Assembly (NCBI GenBank): GCA_013813765.1 | Contig: JACCRC010000158.1 | Span: 1 to 53,278, forward strand | DNA: 53,278 bases | Origin: Deltaproteobacteria bacterium | GTDB lineage: Bacteria; Myxococcota_A; Polyangia; Haliangiales; Haliangiaceae | Direction of reading: 5' to 3' | Shown: positions 27,518-37,607 of the stretch, piece by piece | Layout of the letters: every line of letters starts with the position of its first letter | Position numbering within the stretch: position 1 is the stretch's first letter | Program-made: the position numbers and the translations under genes | The notes under the pieces: model-generated | Databases searched by the model: none | Told to the model about the DNA's origin: nothing | Seen by the model: the letters and a program-made list of their open reading frames with translations, nothing else

Positions 27518-29139
27518 TGCGCCGCGCACTTCTTCTCGCCGTTCTCTCCACCACCGGCTGCGCGAGCGCGCGCCACCAGACGCCCGGCCCGGTGCGGTTC
27601 GCCGTTGCTGACCCGGTGCGCCTCGTCAACGATCGAAAGCCCGTGTCTCAGCCGCCGACGTTCGACGAGGGTCTCGCCGAGTACTACGTCAAGCAGGAGC
27701 TCATCGCACCGACTCGGCGCGTGCTGACGATCGGCGACACGCCGCCCGCGCAGAACGTCAACAGCCTCGGCGAGGTGCCCGACTCCGCGTGGTTCACGAA
27801 CCATACGCTCACGCCCGAGCAGATCGAGCGTGGTCCGGGCGCCGATGGCCCCGATCGCAGCACGCCCTGGAAGGTCACCGGTGTGAAGGTCGGCGGCGCG
27901 TCGATCGGCTTCACGATCAAGGACGCGCGCGGCGACAAGTACGTGCTGAAGTTCGACGAGGAGGGACACCCCGAGACCGAGACCTCGGCCGACGTGATCG
28001 TCCAGCGCCTGACCTGGGCGTTCGGTTACAACGTTCCCGAGAACAACGTCGTCTCGTTCAAGCGCGAGGACCTCGTGCTCGACGAGGAGGCGGAGATCAA
28101 GTACCGCAGCGGCAAGCGAGAGCCGATGACGGAGGCCGACCTCGAGAAGTATCTCGCCATGGTCGAGAAGGACGGCGACAAGCTCCGCGGCCTCGCCAGC
28201 AAGATGATCACCGGAAAGATCGTCGGCGGCGTCGAGCCCACGGGCACGCGCAAGGGCGATCCCAACGATCGCGTACCGCACGAGCTCCGCCGAGATCTCC
28301 GCGGGCAGCGGGTCCTGTGGTCCTGGGTCAACCACATCGATTTGAAGTCGCAGAACACGCTCGCGACATACACCGACGAGAAGTACGTGAAGTGGTACGC
28401 GATCGACTTCGGCGAGTCGCTCGGCGTCGGCGCGCGGACCGATGTCGTGCCGCGCCTCGGCTATCGTTCGACGTACTCGGGGAAGGATGTCGCGCTGAAC
28501 CTCGTGACGTTTGGCCTGCGTGTCGCGCCCTACGAGCGCCGCACGAAGTTTCCGGACTACCGAGGCCTCGGGCACTTCGAGGCGGACTCGTTTGTCCCCG
28601 CCGATTGGATCTCCACGTACAACTGGCGACCGACGGACGTCGCCGACAAGTTCGACGAGCTGTGGGGCGCCGAGATCCTGATGCGGCTGTCGCGTGCACA
28701 TGTCGAGGCGGCGGTTCGAGCCGCGCACTATTCGGATCAGCGGACCGAGAAGTACATCGTCGACACGCTGCTCGCGCGCCAGCGGAAGCTCGGTCGGCAC
28801 GCGTTCTCGCGACTCGCACCGCTGATCGCCGTCACGGCGCAGGCGTCCGCTGCTGGTCTCGAGCTGTGCTTCGACGATCTCTGGCTGCTCCACGCATACG
28901 GCAGGGCAGAGGGCACCACCTACCGCGCGCGCTCGTTCGACTACGCGGGCAAGCCGATCGGAACCGAGCGCACGCAACGGGCGGCCGGTGTCCGCACATG
29001 CGTCGCGGGGGTACCCGCGGCCGTGGATCGCGATGGCTACACGATCGCGAGGGTCGACGTCGTGCGCGACCGCAAGGCGACGCCGCCGATGTTCGTGCAC
29101 ATCGCGGCGGGCAAGGTCATCGGGATCGATCGCCGCTAG
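27517..29139 (+). CDS. Lipoprotein with a protein-kinase-like fold signature
   Basis: A 540-residue protein whose ATG overlaps the stop of the barrel gene. Lipobox TTGC places the lipidated Cys at 15. The middle reads like an atypical kinase: strand and Lys in DKYVLKFDEEG (K145), a helix with E154/E156, then a catalytic-loop-like H273-x-D275-x-K277-x-x-N280 (NHIDLKSQN) and a metal-loop-like D297-F-G299 (YAIDFGESLG). These follow the order and spacing of kinase and HipA/PI4K-like folds. The signal places it outside the cytoplasm, where ATP is scarce, so the substrate could be unusual or the fold may have lost activity. Similar lipoproteins occur in other phyla as hypothetical proteins, to my recollection. 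Confidence 0.75.
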   Translation: MRRALLLAVLSTTGCASARHQTPGPVRFAVADPVRLVNDRKPVSQPPTFDEGLAEYYVKQELIAPTRRVLTIGDTPPAQNVNSLGEVPDSAWFTNHTLTPEQIERGPGADGPDRSTPWKVTGVKVGGASIGFTIKDARGDKYVLKFDEEGHPETETSADVIVQRLTWAFGYNVPENNVVSFKREDLVLDEEAEIKYRSGKREPMTEADLEKYLAMVEKDGDKLRGLASKMITGKIVGGVEPTGTRKGDPNDRVPHELRRDLRGQRVLWSWVNHIDLKSQNTLATYTDEKYVKWYAIDFGESLGVGARTDVVPRLGYRSTYSGKDVALNLVTFGLRVAPYERRTKFPDYRGLGHFEADSFVPADWISTYNWRPTDVADKFDELWGAEILMRLSRAHVEAAVRAAHYSDQRTEKYIVDTLLARQRKLGRHAFSRLAPLIAVTAQASAAGLELCFDDLWLLHAYGRAEGTTYRARSFDYAGKPIGTERTQRAAGVRTCVAGVPAAVDRDGYTIARVDVVRDRKATPPMFVHIAAGKVIGIDRR

Positions 29140-29161
29140 CAGCAGCAGCGCTCGATCGACC

Positions 29162-30424
29162 TCACATGAAGAACGAGAATCGCGTGCTCTTGTTCGACTC
29201 GGTCTGCAGCCGGGACTCGAGCTTGTTGCCCTCGTCGAGCAGGCCCTTGACCTTGTCGGTGCCGTGGATGCGCTCGTAGATCATGCGCAGGCGGCGCTGG
29301 TAGAGCGCCTCGGAGGCGACGCCGTCCGCGGTCTTGAGCAGCGCGTCGCGCACACCGCCGGGGAGCAGCATGACGATCTTCTTGGTCGGCACGTTCTCGG
29401 TGCCGCCGGTCGCGATGTCACCCTCGGTGACCGGGCCGCCGGGCTCGGTGCGGTACTGGAAGCCCGACGGCGACTCGCCCTCGGGGCACCTGCCGCCGTT
29501 CGCGACCTTGCCGTTGCACACGAGCGCGACGATCTCGACGATCTTCGCGCCGAAGTCGACGCGGTCGGTCTCGGTCGGAGCCTGCATGAGCACGGCGTAG
29601 CGGATCTGGCCGGCGAGCGGAGCGTTCTCGCCCTCCTTGATCGTCGCCGCGTCCTGCTTCTCCTTGTTCTTCTTGTAGAGCAGGTCGTCAAACTTCGCGG
29701 CCTTCACGTGCAAGTCCATCATCGAGCGCAGCTCGGTGATACCGGCGTAGAACGAGAGGATCTGCGCGGACACTTCGGAGTCCATCGCGTTCTGCTTCGC
29801 GCGCCACACGATCTCGGATTTGACCTCGAGCTCCTTGTACGCCTTCGTCAGCTTCGCATCGAGCGACGGGTCGGGGCGGAACGAGTTCTTCGACTTCGCC
29901 TCGTCGAGCTCGGTGTCGAGTGCGGAGAGCTGCTGCTTCAGCGCGGCCACCGTGGACGGGGTGCCCTTGTCGCCGAGCACCATCTTCACGTCGGAGAGGC
30001 TCGCGTTGTAGATGCTCGCGCCCTGACCGACCTTGCCGATCGCAATGCCGATGATGAGCGCGATCACACCGGGGATGGCCATCGTCGCGACCTTGCGACC
30101 CATCGACTGGTGGCCGACGTTCTCGACGGGCTTGCCATCGTTGACGATTACGATCTCCGGAGCGCGCTGCACCGTTCCGACCGCGGCCATCGCGTTCATC
30201 GCGCCGAACGGGTCGTCGGCGGCGTTCGGCATCTGCGGCTGCGGCGGGTGCTGCGGCTGCATGCCGGGAGGAGGTGGCAAATTCACGCCCGGCGGAGCCA
30301 TCACTCCACCAGACCCACCGTTCGCGCGCGTCTGGCCCGTGGTAGGCGCAGCAGCGCCTTTCTTCAGGCCCAGTCGTGCCTTCAGGTCGCTGATGTCGCG
30401 ATTACCCTTCTGCTTGTCGCTCAA
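29162..30424 (-). CDS. Membrane protein with coiled coil, function unknown
   Basis: A 420-residue product. Residues 1-105 are a Pro/Gln/Gly-rich, probably disordered cytoplasmic segment. One membrane helix lies at about 113-131 (ATMAIPGVIALIIGIAIG). Residues about 150-260 are highly charged and helical (VAALKQQLSALDTELDEAKSK, KLTKAYKELEVKSEIVWRAKQ), fitting a coiled coil in the periplasm. A Cys pair lies near 305-315. It has no recognisable catalytic motif. It is convergent with the kinase-like lipoprotein gene (22 bases apart) and divergent from the Tyr-rich outer-membrane protein. Single-pass N-in topology is inferred. Confidence 0.65.
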   Translation of the reverse strand: MSDKQKGNRDISDLKARLGLKKGAAAPTTGQTRANGGSGGVMAPPGVNLPPPPGMQPQHPPQPQMPNAADDPFGAMNAMAAVGTVQRAPEIVIVNDGKPVENVGHQSMGRKVATMAIPGVIALIIGIAIGKVGQGASIYNASLSDVKMVLGDKGTPSTVAALKQQLSALDTELDEAKSKNSFRPDPSLDAKLTKAYKELEVKSEIVWRAKQNAMDSEVSAQILSFYAGITELRSMMDLHVKAAKFDDLLYKKNKEKQDAATIKEGENAPLAGQIRYAVLMQAPTETDRVDFGAKIVEIVALVCNGKVANGGRCPEGESPSGFQYRTEPGGPVTEGDIATGGTENVPTKKIVMLLPGGVRDALLKTADGVASEALYQRRLRMIYERIHGTDKVKGLLDEGNKLESRLQTESNKSTRFSFFM

Positions 30425-30724
30425 AGAAACCTCCGGATCGGCAGCAGAGACTTTAGGGACCCACCGACTCCAGTGTCAAGGATGCCCGTGGAATGGCGGA
30501 GTTGCGAACCCTCCTGAGCTGTCGTCGGCTCACCACATTGCAGGGGCATCGTGACCGAGTCTTCACACCTCCCGTCGGTGTGTGATCCCGTAGGTGCTGT
30601 AAGCGGCCAGAACTCCCGGCGTTTAGTACGCGGTGCCACCGTGGCAAGGCTGGCATTTGCGGTGCAGACTAAACCTTCCGACGCGCTCGAGCGTCCGTAG
30701 CAGCAACTTCGAAAGGCTCCACAC
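30425..30724. other. Divergent intergenic region of 300 bases
   Basis: The longest non-coding stretch of the window lies between the coiled-coil membrane protein (-) and the Tyr-rich outer-membrane protein (+). It holds one sigma-54-like element (30651-30666). I see no credible small gene, tRNA or repeat in it. Confidence 0.6.
30651..30666 (+). promoter_or_regulatory. Candidate sigma-54 (-24/-12) promoter
   Basis: TGGCA at 30651-30655 and GTGCA at 30662-30666, with the invariant GG (30652-30653) and GC (30664-30665) separated by exactly 10 bases as required. The transcript start would be near 30677, giving a 48-base leader to GTG 30725. Sigma-54 genes with enhancer-binding activators are abundant in Myxococcota. 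Confidence 0.45.
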
Positions 30725-31597
30725 GTGAACCGTAATCTTGTCCTCCTCGTTGGAACCATCGCTCTTGCATCCATCGCGCAGCCCAGCGAGGCCGAGGCGC
30801 GTGGCCGTGGTCGCGTGTGGTTTGGCGGTGGCGGTGGCGTCCGCATGGGCGCCCGCGGCGGAGTCAGCGTCCACTGGTCGTCGCCCCCGCGCGCCGCCTG
30901 GCGTCCGCGCACCTGGTCGGTCGGCGGCAGCGTGTACGTCGGAACGTACCCGCGGTACCGCTACTACCGCCCGTACTACTACTACCCGACGTACGTCCCC
31001 TCGTACTACGGCGAGTCGAACTACTACCCGGTGGCGCCGGCTCCGGCCGCGGCGCCCGGCGTTGTCGCCGTCATCTCCGATCCGCGCCCGCCGCTGCCGA
31101 AGCTCGGTGTCGGTCTGTTCGCGGGCGGCGTGAGCGTGCAGGACCAGGACGACTCGAGCGACATCGGTCTGCTCGGCCGCGTTCGTCTCGGTAACGGTGG
31201 CCTGCTCGTCGAAGGCGAGCTCGGCAAGACCAGCTACACGAACGACCTCCGCGTCGATCGCCGCCTCGGTGGCGCGCTCGTCTACGAGATCGGCGCACGC
31301 AACCGGTTCGCGCCGTACATCCTCGCGGGCCTCGGTGTGCAGCAGGCGGACGTCGCCGGCGAGTTCACCACCACGCAGAACTTCGCGGAGCTCGGCATCG
31401 GTATTCGCTACGCGGTCACGCCGCACTTCCACATCACGGCCGACGTTCGCGCGGGCAGCCGCGACACGATGTCCGCCGACGAGATGCCGGCTCCCGACGG
31501 CACGGTCAAGCGCACGATCGCGCCGCCGTCGCCGACCGCCGACGACGACAACGAGAACTACACGCGCGGTCGCCTCTCGGCTGTTCTCTACTTCTAG
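30725..31597 (+). CDS. Tyr-rich outer-membrane barrel protein
   Basis: A 290-residue protein from GTG 30725. A Sec signal (cleavage near SEAEA) is followed by a Gly/Arg/Ser-rich surface-like segment and a striking Tyr/Pro block at residues 75-101 (13 Tyr in 27). Residues about 125-290 form an OmpA/OmpW-like eight-strand barrel (LGVGLFAGGVSVQD, LLVEGELGKTSY, FAPYILAGLGVQQ, ELGIGIRYAVTPHFHITADVRAG) ending in a C-terminal Phe (LSAVLYF). The Tyr block may be an exposed adhesive or cross-linking segment. It is expressed alone between a divergent promoter and a terminator at 31623. Confidence 0.72.
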   Translation: MNRNLVLLVGTIALASIAQPSEAEARGRGRVWFGGGGGVRMGARGGVSVHWSSPPRAAWRPRTWSVGGSVYVGTYPRYRYYRPYYYYPTYVPSYYGESNYYPVAPAPAAAPGVVAVISDPRPPLPKLGVGLFAGGVSVQDQDDSSDIGLLGRVRLGNGGLLVEGELGKTSYTNDLRVDRRLGGALVYEIGARNRFAPYILAGLGVQQADVAGEFTTTQNFAELGIGIRYAVTPHFHITADVRAGSRDTMSADEMPAPDGTVKRTIAPPSPTADDDNENYTRGRLSAVLYF

Positions 31598-31622
31598 CGA
31601 GCGCTGCTACCCCAAAGTTCCC

Positions 31623-31654
31623 CCGGCCGCCTGTCGCGCGGCCGGTTTCGTTTT
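31623..31654 (+). terminator. Rho-independent terminator
   Basis: CCGGCCGC (31623-31630) pairs with GCGGCCGG (31638-31645) around a 7-base loop, followed by TTTCGTTTT. It lies 25 bases after the stop of the Tyr-rich outer-membrane gene and 18 bases before the next gene. Confidence 0.8.
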
Positions 31655-31672
31655 CGGCTACGATCTTCGCGG

Positions 31673-32550
31673 ATGATCCCGGGGATCCAGCAGCGCCAGA
31701 TCACGGCGCGCGACGGCACCCGCATTGGCTACCAGGTGCGCGGCGAAGGCCCCTGCGTCGTCCTCGCGAACGGCCTCGGCGGGACGTTCCTCGCGTTTCG
31801 GTACCTCTATGACGTGCTCGGCAACTACAAGACGATCTGCTGGGACTACCGAGGTCTCTACAGCTCGGGTCGCCCGAGCGATCCGAGGGCGAACACGATC
31901 GTGCATCAGGTCGCCGACCTGATCGAGATCCTCGACGCGGAGGGCGTCCAGGACGCGGTGCTCGCGGGGTGGTCGATGGGCGTGCAAGTCGCCTTCGAGA
32001 CCGTGCGGCTCCATCCGGATCGCGTGAAGGGCCTGTACCTCGTCAACGGCACGTACGGTCGCGCGTTCCGTACCGTGATGGGCAGCCGGCTCGTCGGGCG
32101 CACGATCCCGATGCTGCTCAAGCTCGTGCGGGCGCAGGCCGCGCTCGCGGGGCTCGCGACGAAGCGGCTCGCCGGTTCCAATGCGCTGATCGCGGCGATG
32201 AAGCGCGTGGGCCTTGTCAGTCAGTCGATCGACGTCGAGATCTTTCGCGCCGTCGCCGCCGGATTCCAGCAGGTCGACTGGGTGATCTACAGCGATCTCC
32301 TGAGCCGGCTCGACGAGCACGATGCCGAAGAGGTCCTCCCGAAGATCGGTGTGCCGACGACGATCGTCACCGGCGACAAGGATCTGATGACGCCGCCCTC
32401 GACCGCCGAGCACATGCACCGACTGATCGCGGGCTCGCGCATGGTCGTGATCAAGGGCGGCACGCACTACACGCCGGTCGAGTACCCCGCGATCCTCGTC
32501 GACGAGCTCCATCGCCTCCTCGAGCGAGTGCCCGGCTGGGGGAGCGCGGC

Positions 32551-32554
<4 letters not shown>
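31673..32554 (+). CDS. Alpha/beta hydrolase
   Basis: A 293-residue protein with the alpha/beta hydrolase fold: oxyanion strand NGLGGTFLAF (33-42), WDYRG (57-61), nucleophile elbow GWSMG with Ser101, acid Asp235 or Asp237 in VTGDKDLM and His265 in GGTHYTP. There is no signal peptide, so it is cytoplasmic. The substrate cannot be told from sequence. The stop overlaps the next start (ATGA, 4 bases), so it is translationally coupled to a Ser/Thr kinase, which hints at a shared pathway. Confidence 0.88.
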
Positions 32555-34314
<1,760 letters not shown>

Positions 34315-34315
34315 A

Positions 34316-34345
34316 TTGACAACTCCGCGCGGACACACGAATAAT
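34316..34345 (+). promoter_or_regulatory. Near-consensus sigma-70-type promoter
   Basis: A perfect -35 TTGACA (34316-34321), an 18-base spacer and AATAAT (34340-34345, five of six matches). It begins 2 bases after the kinase stop. The start would be near 34352, directly before GGAGGGAG (34353-34360) and ATG 34362, so the leader is about 10 bases and consists of the ribosome site. Confidence 0.7.
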
Positions 34346-34361
34346 CGCCCGCGGAGGGAGA

Positions 34362-35846
34362 ATGTCCCGCACCGTTATCGCCGCGGTCGTCGCCGTCGTG
34401 ATCGCCGCACTCACGGCGATCGCTTACTTCGTCACGTCTACTAGCTTCGACCAGCGCGCAAAGGCAGATGCCGACGCCCAGCTCGTCCGCGCCTTCAGCC
34501 TGATCGGCAAGCTCAGCCAGCTCGGTGGCATCGATGTCGCTAACAAGGCGGAGCGGCTCGCGGCCATCCCCGAGTTCCACAAGGCGATCAAGACCGACAG
34601 CGAGTCCGAGCGGCAGTCGCAGGCGCGGATCGGTTTCCAGAGGTTCCTCGCGAAGACGGAAGGGACCAAGCCCGACATCATCGCGCTCGTCGACGCCACC
34701 GGCAACGTGCTGGCGATGAACGAGGTGCAGAGCGTCGTCGCGAAGCAGTGGAAGAACGACAAGGGCGAGTCGATCATCCCCGCGATCTCGGTCGTCCTCG
34801 GCAAGAAGGTCATCATCAGCGACTTCTGGGCGCAGGGTGACAAGGGCCTGATGCGGATCGGTGTCGCGCCCGTGATCGATCCGGACGCACCGATCAATCC
34901 CAAGGACGTCGAGGGCGTCTCGATCATCGGCGCGATCGTCGTCGCGTACGCGCAGACCGCGAAGGAGACGCAGCGCGACGCACAGGCGCTCGGCACCGAG
35001 CTCGCCTATATCGACGGGAAGCGCGTGATTGCCACGAGCTTCCGTCGGACCTCCGGCGACGAGAACACCGGCATGGCCAACGAGCTCGCCGCGCAGCTCG
35101 CATCGGGTGGGGTCGGCGACACCAATGCCAAGCAGCGGGTGACGATCGGCGACGCGAGCTACCTCGTCGCGACGGTGCAGATGCCGCGCTCCGCGACGAA
35201 GGACCTCCCGAAGGAGTACCCGCCGATCACCGCGGGCGCCGTGCTGCTCTCGCCGATCACCGATGGCGGTGGCACGGCGGGTACGCTGAAGCTGTTCATC
35301 CTGCTGCTCGGCGGCGGCGCGCTCGCGATCGCGCTGCTGGGCCTCTATCTCTCGCACCGCCGGCTGATCGCCCAGGTCGATCAGGTGGAGCAGGGCGTCA
35401 CCGACATCATCAACGGTAACCTCGATCGCACGTTCCGCCCGGTCGGCGCGGAGCTCGACGGTCTGTCGAACGGTCTGAACGTCATGCTCGCGCGCCTGCT
35501 CGGCCGGCCGGAGCCCGGCGAGGAAGAGTTCGACGACGACGGCAACCCCATCGTTCAGGGCCGCGTCGAGTTCGAGGAGGGCGAGGACAAGCCTGCGGTC
35601 GATCCCGACATCGCCGCGCTCGCGCAGGAGTCGGAGCCCGACTACTACAAGCGCGTCTACACGGAGTACCTCGCGGCCCGCAAGGCGAGCGGCAACCCCG
35701 ACGAGGTCTCGTTCGAGAACTTCATCGCGAAGCTCAAGGTCAACGAGGGCAAGCTGAAGGCGCAGTACCAGTGCCGCGCCGTGCGTTTCCGCGTCGTCAC
35801 CAAGGACGGCAAGGTCACGCTGAAGCCCGTGCCGATCTTCGCCTGA
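34362..35846 (+). CDS. Sensor-like membrane protein, MXAN_5187-type C-terminal domain
   Basis: A 494-residue protein with two membrane helices, about 5-23 and 308-331, enclosing a periplasmic region of about 280 residues that looks like a double-Cache sensor (IIALVDATGNVLAMNE near 104-119, LAYIDGKRVIATS near 213-225). After the second helix a HAMP-like segment (SHRRLIAQVDQVEQGVTDIINGNLDRTFRPVGAELDGLSNGLNVMLARL) precedes an acidic linker and a C-terminal region (about 415-494: YYKRVYTEYLAARKA, then YQCRAVRFRVVTKDGKVTLKP). I associate that region with the MXAN_5187 family of Myxococcus. No output kinase or cyclase follows, so signalling would go through a partner. It begins the operon with namZ, nadD and the DUF2520 gene. 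Confidence 0.75.
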   Translation: MSRTVIAAVVAVVIAALTAIAYFVTSTSFDQRAKADADAQLVRAFSLIGKLSQLGGIDVANKAERLAAIPEFHKAIKTDSESERQSQARIGFQRFLAKTEGTKPDIIALVDATGNVLAMNEVQSVVAKQWKNDKGESIIPAISVVLGKKVIISDFWAQGDKGLMRIGVAPVIDPDAPINPKDVEGVSIIGAIVVAYAQTAKETQRDAQALGTELAYIDGKRVIATSFRRTSGDENTGMANELAAQLASGGVGDTNAKQRVTIGDASYLVATVQMPRSATKDLPKEYPPITAGAVLLSPITDGGGTAGTLKLFILLLGGGALAIALLGLYLSHRRLIAQVDQVEQGVTDIINGNLDRTFRPVGAELDGLSNGLNVMLARLLGRPEPGEEEFDDDGNPIVQGRVEFEEGEDKPAVDPDIAALAQESEPDYYKRVYTEYLAARKASGNPDEVSFENFIAKLKVNEGKLKAQYQCRAVRFRVVTKDGKVTLKPVPIFA

Positions 35847-35856
35847 GCCACGCGCG

Positions 35857-37035
35857 ATGACTGTCCAGACCGGGCTTGCTCGTCTCGCCACCGACGGAAG
35901 CTCGCTGATCGCCGGCAAGCGGCTCGGGCTGATCGTCAACCCGACCGCCGTCGACACGGAGCTGCACCACGCGATCGAGCTCCTGACCGCGCGTCCCGAT
36001 CTCAAGATCGCGGCGCTGTTCGGTCCCGAGCACGGTGTGCGCGGCGATGCGCAGGACATGATCGACGTCGCCGACGGGCATGACGCGCGCAGCGGGCTGC
36101 CGGTGCACTCCCTCTACGGCACCACGCTCGAGTCGCTGACGCCGACGCCCGCCATGCTCGAGGGCATCGACGTCATGGTCTACGACGTCCAGGACATCGG
36201 CAGCCGCTACTACACGTTCGTGTGGACGATGGTCCTCGCGATGCGTGCGTGCGCGAAGGCCGGCAAGGCGTTCTGCGTGCTCGATCGGCCGAACCCGCTC
36301 GGTGGCGTTCACGTGGAGGGGCCGCTGATCCAACCGGACTTCGAGTCGTTCGTCGGACTCGTGTCGTGCCCGAATCGCCACGGCATGACCGCCGGCGAGA
36401 TCGCGCGGTGGCGTCATGACGTCGAGAAGCTCGATCTCGAGCTCTACGTCATCAGCATGCGCGGGTGGCAGCGCGACATGCGCTTCGATCACACCGGCCT
36501 GCCGTGGGTGATGCCGTCGCCGAACATGCCGACCACCGACACCGCGCTCGTGTACCCGGGGATGTGTCTCGTCGAGGGCACCGAGCTCTCCGAGGGCCGC
36601 GGCACCACGCGGCCGTTCGAGCTCGCGGGCGCGCCCTACCTCGACAGCCACAAGCTCGCGCACGCGCTGACGAGCATGGAGCTGCCCGGCGTGAAGTTCC
36701 GCCCCGCGGGGTTTCTTCCGCAGTTCCAGAAGCACGCGAGGCAAGCGTGCAACGGCGTGCAGATGCACGTCACGAACCCCGAGACGTTCCGCCCGTACCG
36801 CACCGGCGTCGCGTTCCTCAAGGCCTGCTACGACCAGAGCCCGGCGTCGTTCAAGTGGCGCACGAAGGCGTACGAGTTCGTCGACAAGATTCCCGCGATC
36901 GATCTGCTCGCGGGCTCGGCGGCGCTGCGCGAGGGCATCGAGGCCGGTGCGAGCCTGGACGACCTCTCGGCGCGGTGGCCGCGCGACGAGGGAGCGTTCG
37001 CCGAGGAACGCGCGGCGTATACACTGTACGAATGA
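35857..37035 (+). CDS. namZ: Exo-beta-N-acetylmuramidase NamZ (DUF1343, GH171)
   Basis: A 392-residue protein with the DUF1343 signatures: KRLGLIVNPTAVD, LFGPEHGVRGDAQ, GLPVHSLYG, VYDVQDIGSRYYTFVWTM, FCVLDRPNPLGG and a region around LPWVMPSPNMPTTDTALVYPGMCLVEGTELSEGRGTTRPFE. The family was shown in Bacillus to release N-acetylmuramic acid from the non-reducing end of peptidoglycan fragments. No signal peptide is visible here, so it may act on imported muropeptides, or export may be non-classical. It begins 10 bases after the sensor-like gene and overlaps nadD by 4 bases. Confidence 0.9.
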   Translation: MTVQTGLARLATDGSSLIAGKRLGLIVNPTAVDTELHHAIELLTARPDLKIAALFGPEHGVRGDAQDMIDVADGHDARSGLPVHSLYGTTLESLTPTPAMLEGIDVMVYDVQDIGSRYYTFVWTMVLAMRACAKAGKAFCVLDRPNPLGGVHVEGPLIQPDFESFVGLVSCPNRHGMTAGEIARWRHDVEKLDLELYVISMRGWQRDMRFDHTGLPWVMPSPNMPTTDTALVYPGMCLVEGTELSEGRGTTRPFELAGAPYLDSHKLAHALTSMELPGVKFRPAGFLPQFQKHARQACNGVQMHVTNPETFRPYRTGVAFLKACYDQSPASFKWRTKAYEFVDKIPAIDLLAGSAALREGIEAGASLDDLSARWPRDEGAFAEERAAYTLYE

Positions 37036-37607
37036 CGAGGGTCGCGCTGTTCGGGGGGAGCTTTAACCCGCCGCATGTCGCGCACGAGCTCGTCGCGCTG
37101 TACGTGCTCGAGACCCAGCCGGTCGACGAGCTTTGGTTCTTGCCCGTCTACCAGCACGTGTTCGACAAGAACCGCGGGCTGGCGCCGTTCGAGGATCGCG
37201 TCGCGATGTGCCAGCACCTCGCCGACGCGCTCGGGACTCGCGCGAAGGTGTCGCGTGCGGAGGAGGCGCTCGCCCAGCAACCCGGCTTTCAGGGCAGCCG
37301 CACGTTCGATCTGCTCGAGATGCTGACCGCCGCGGATCCCACGCTCGAGCTCCGCTGGGTCGTCGGTAGCGACATTCTCGGCGAGACCGACAAGTGGTAC
37401 CGGTGGCCCGACGTGATCGCGCGCGCGCCGCTGATCGTCCTCGAGCGACCGGGCTATCCGACGCCGCCGGAGTACGTGCGCGGGCTGCCGATGCCCGACG
37501 TGTCGTCGACGCGGATCCGCGAGGCGCTCGCGGCGGGACGCGACCTGCGGGCCCTGTTGCCCACGCGAGTGTTGGAGTATATCGAGTCCCGGAAGCTGTA
37601 CGCATGA
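37032..37607 (+). CDS. nadD: Nicotinate-nucleotide adenylyltransferase NadD
   Basis: A 191-residue protein starting at ATG 37032 inside the ATGA overlap with namZ. It has the nucleotidyltransferase T-x-GxFNPxHxxH motif (GGSFNPPHVAH, H15 and H18), the substrate region ELRWVVGSDILGETDKWYRWPD and the ISTTxIR-type motif VSSTRIREAL, so it should make deamido-NAD from nicotinate mononucleotide and ATP. The length is usual for NadD. The neighbourhood with NamZ and a DUF2520 oxidoreductase is not the common rsfS/obg setting. Confidence 0.93.
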   Translation: MTRVALFGGSFNPPHVAHELVALYVLETQPVDELWFLPVYQHVFDKNRGLAPFEDRVAMCQHLADALGTRAKVSRAEEALAQQPGFQGSRTFDLLEMLTAADPTLELRWVVGSDILGETDKWYRWPDVIARAPLIVLERPGYPTPPEYVRGLPMPDVSSTRIREALAAGRDLRALLPTRVLEYIESRKLYA

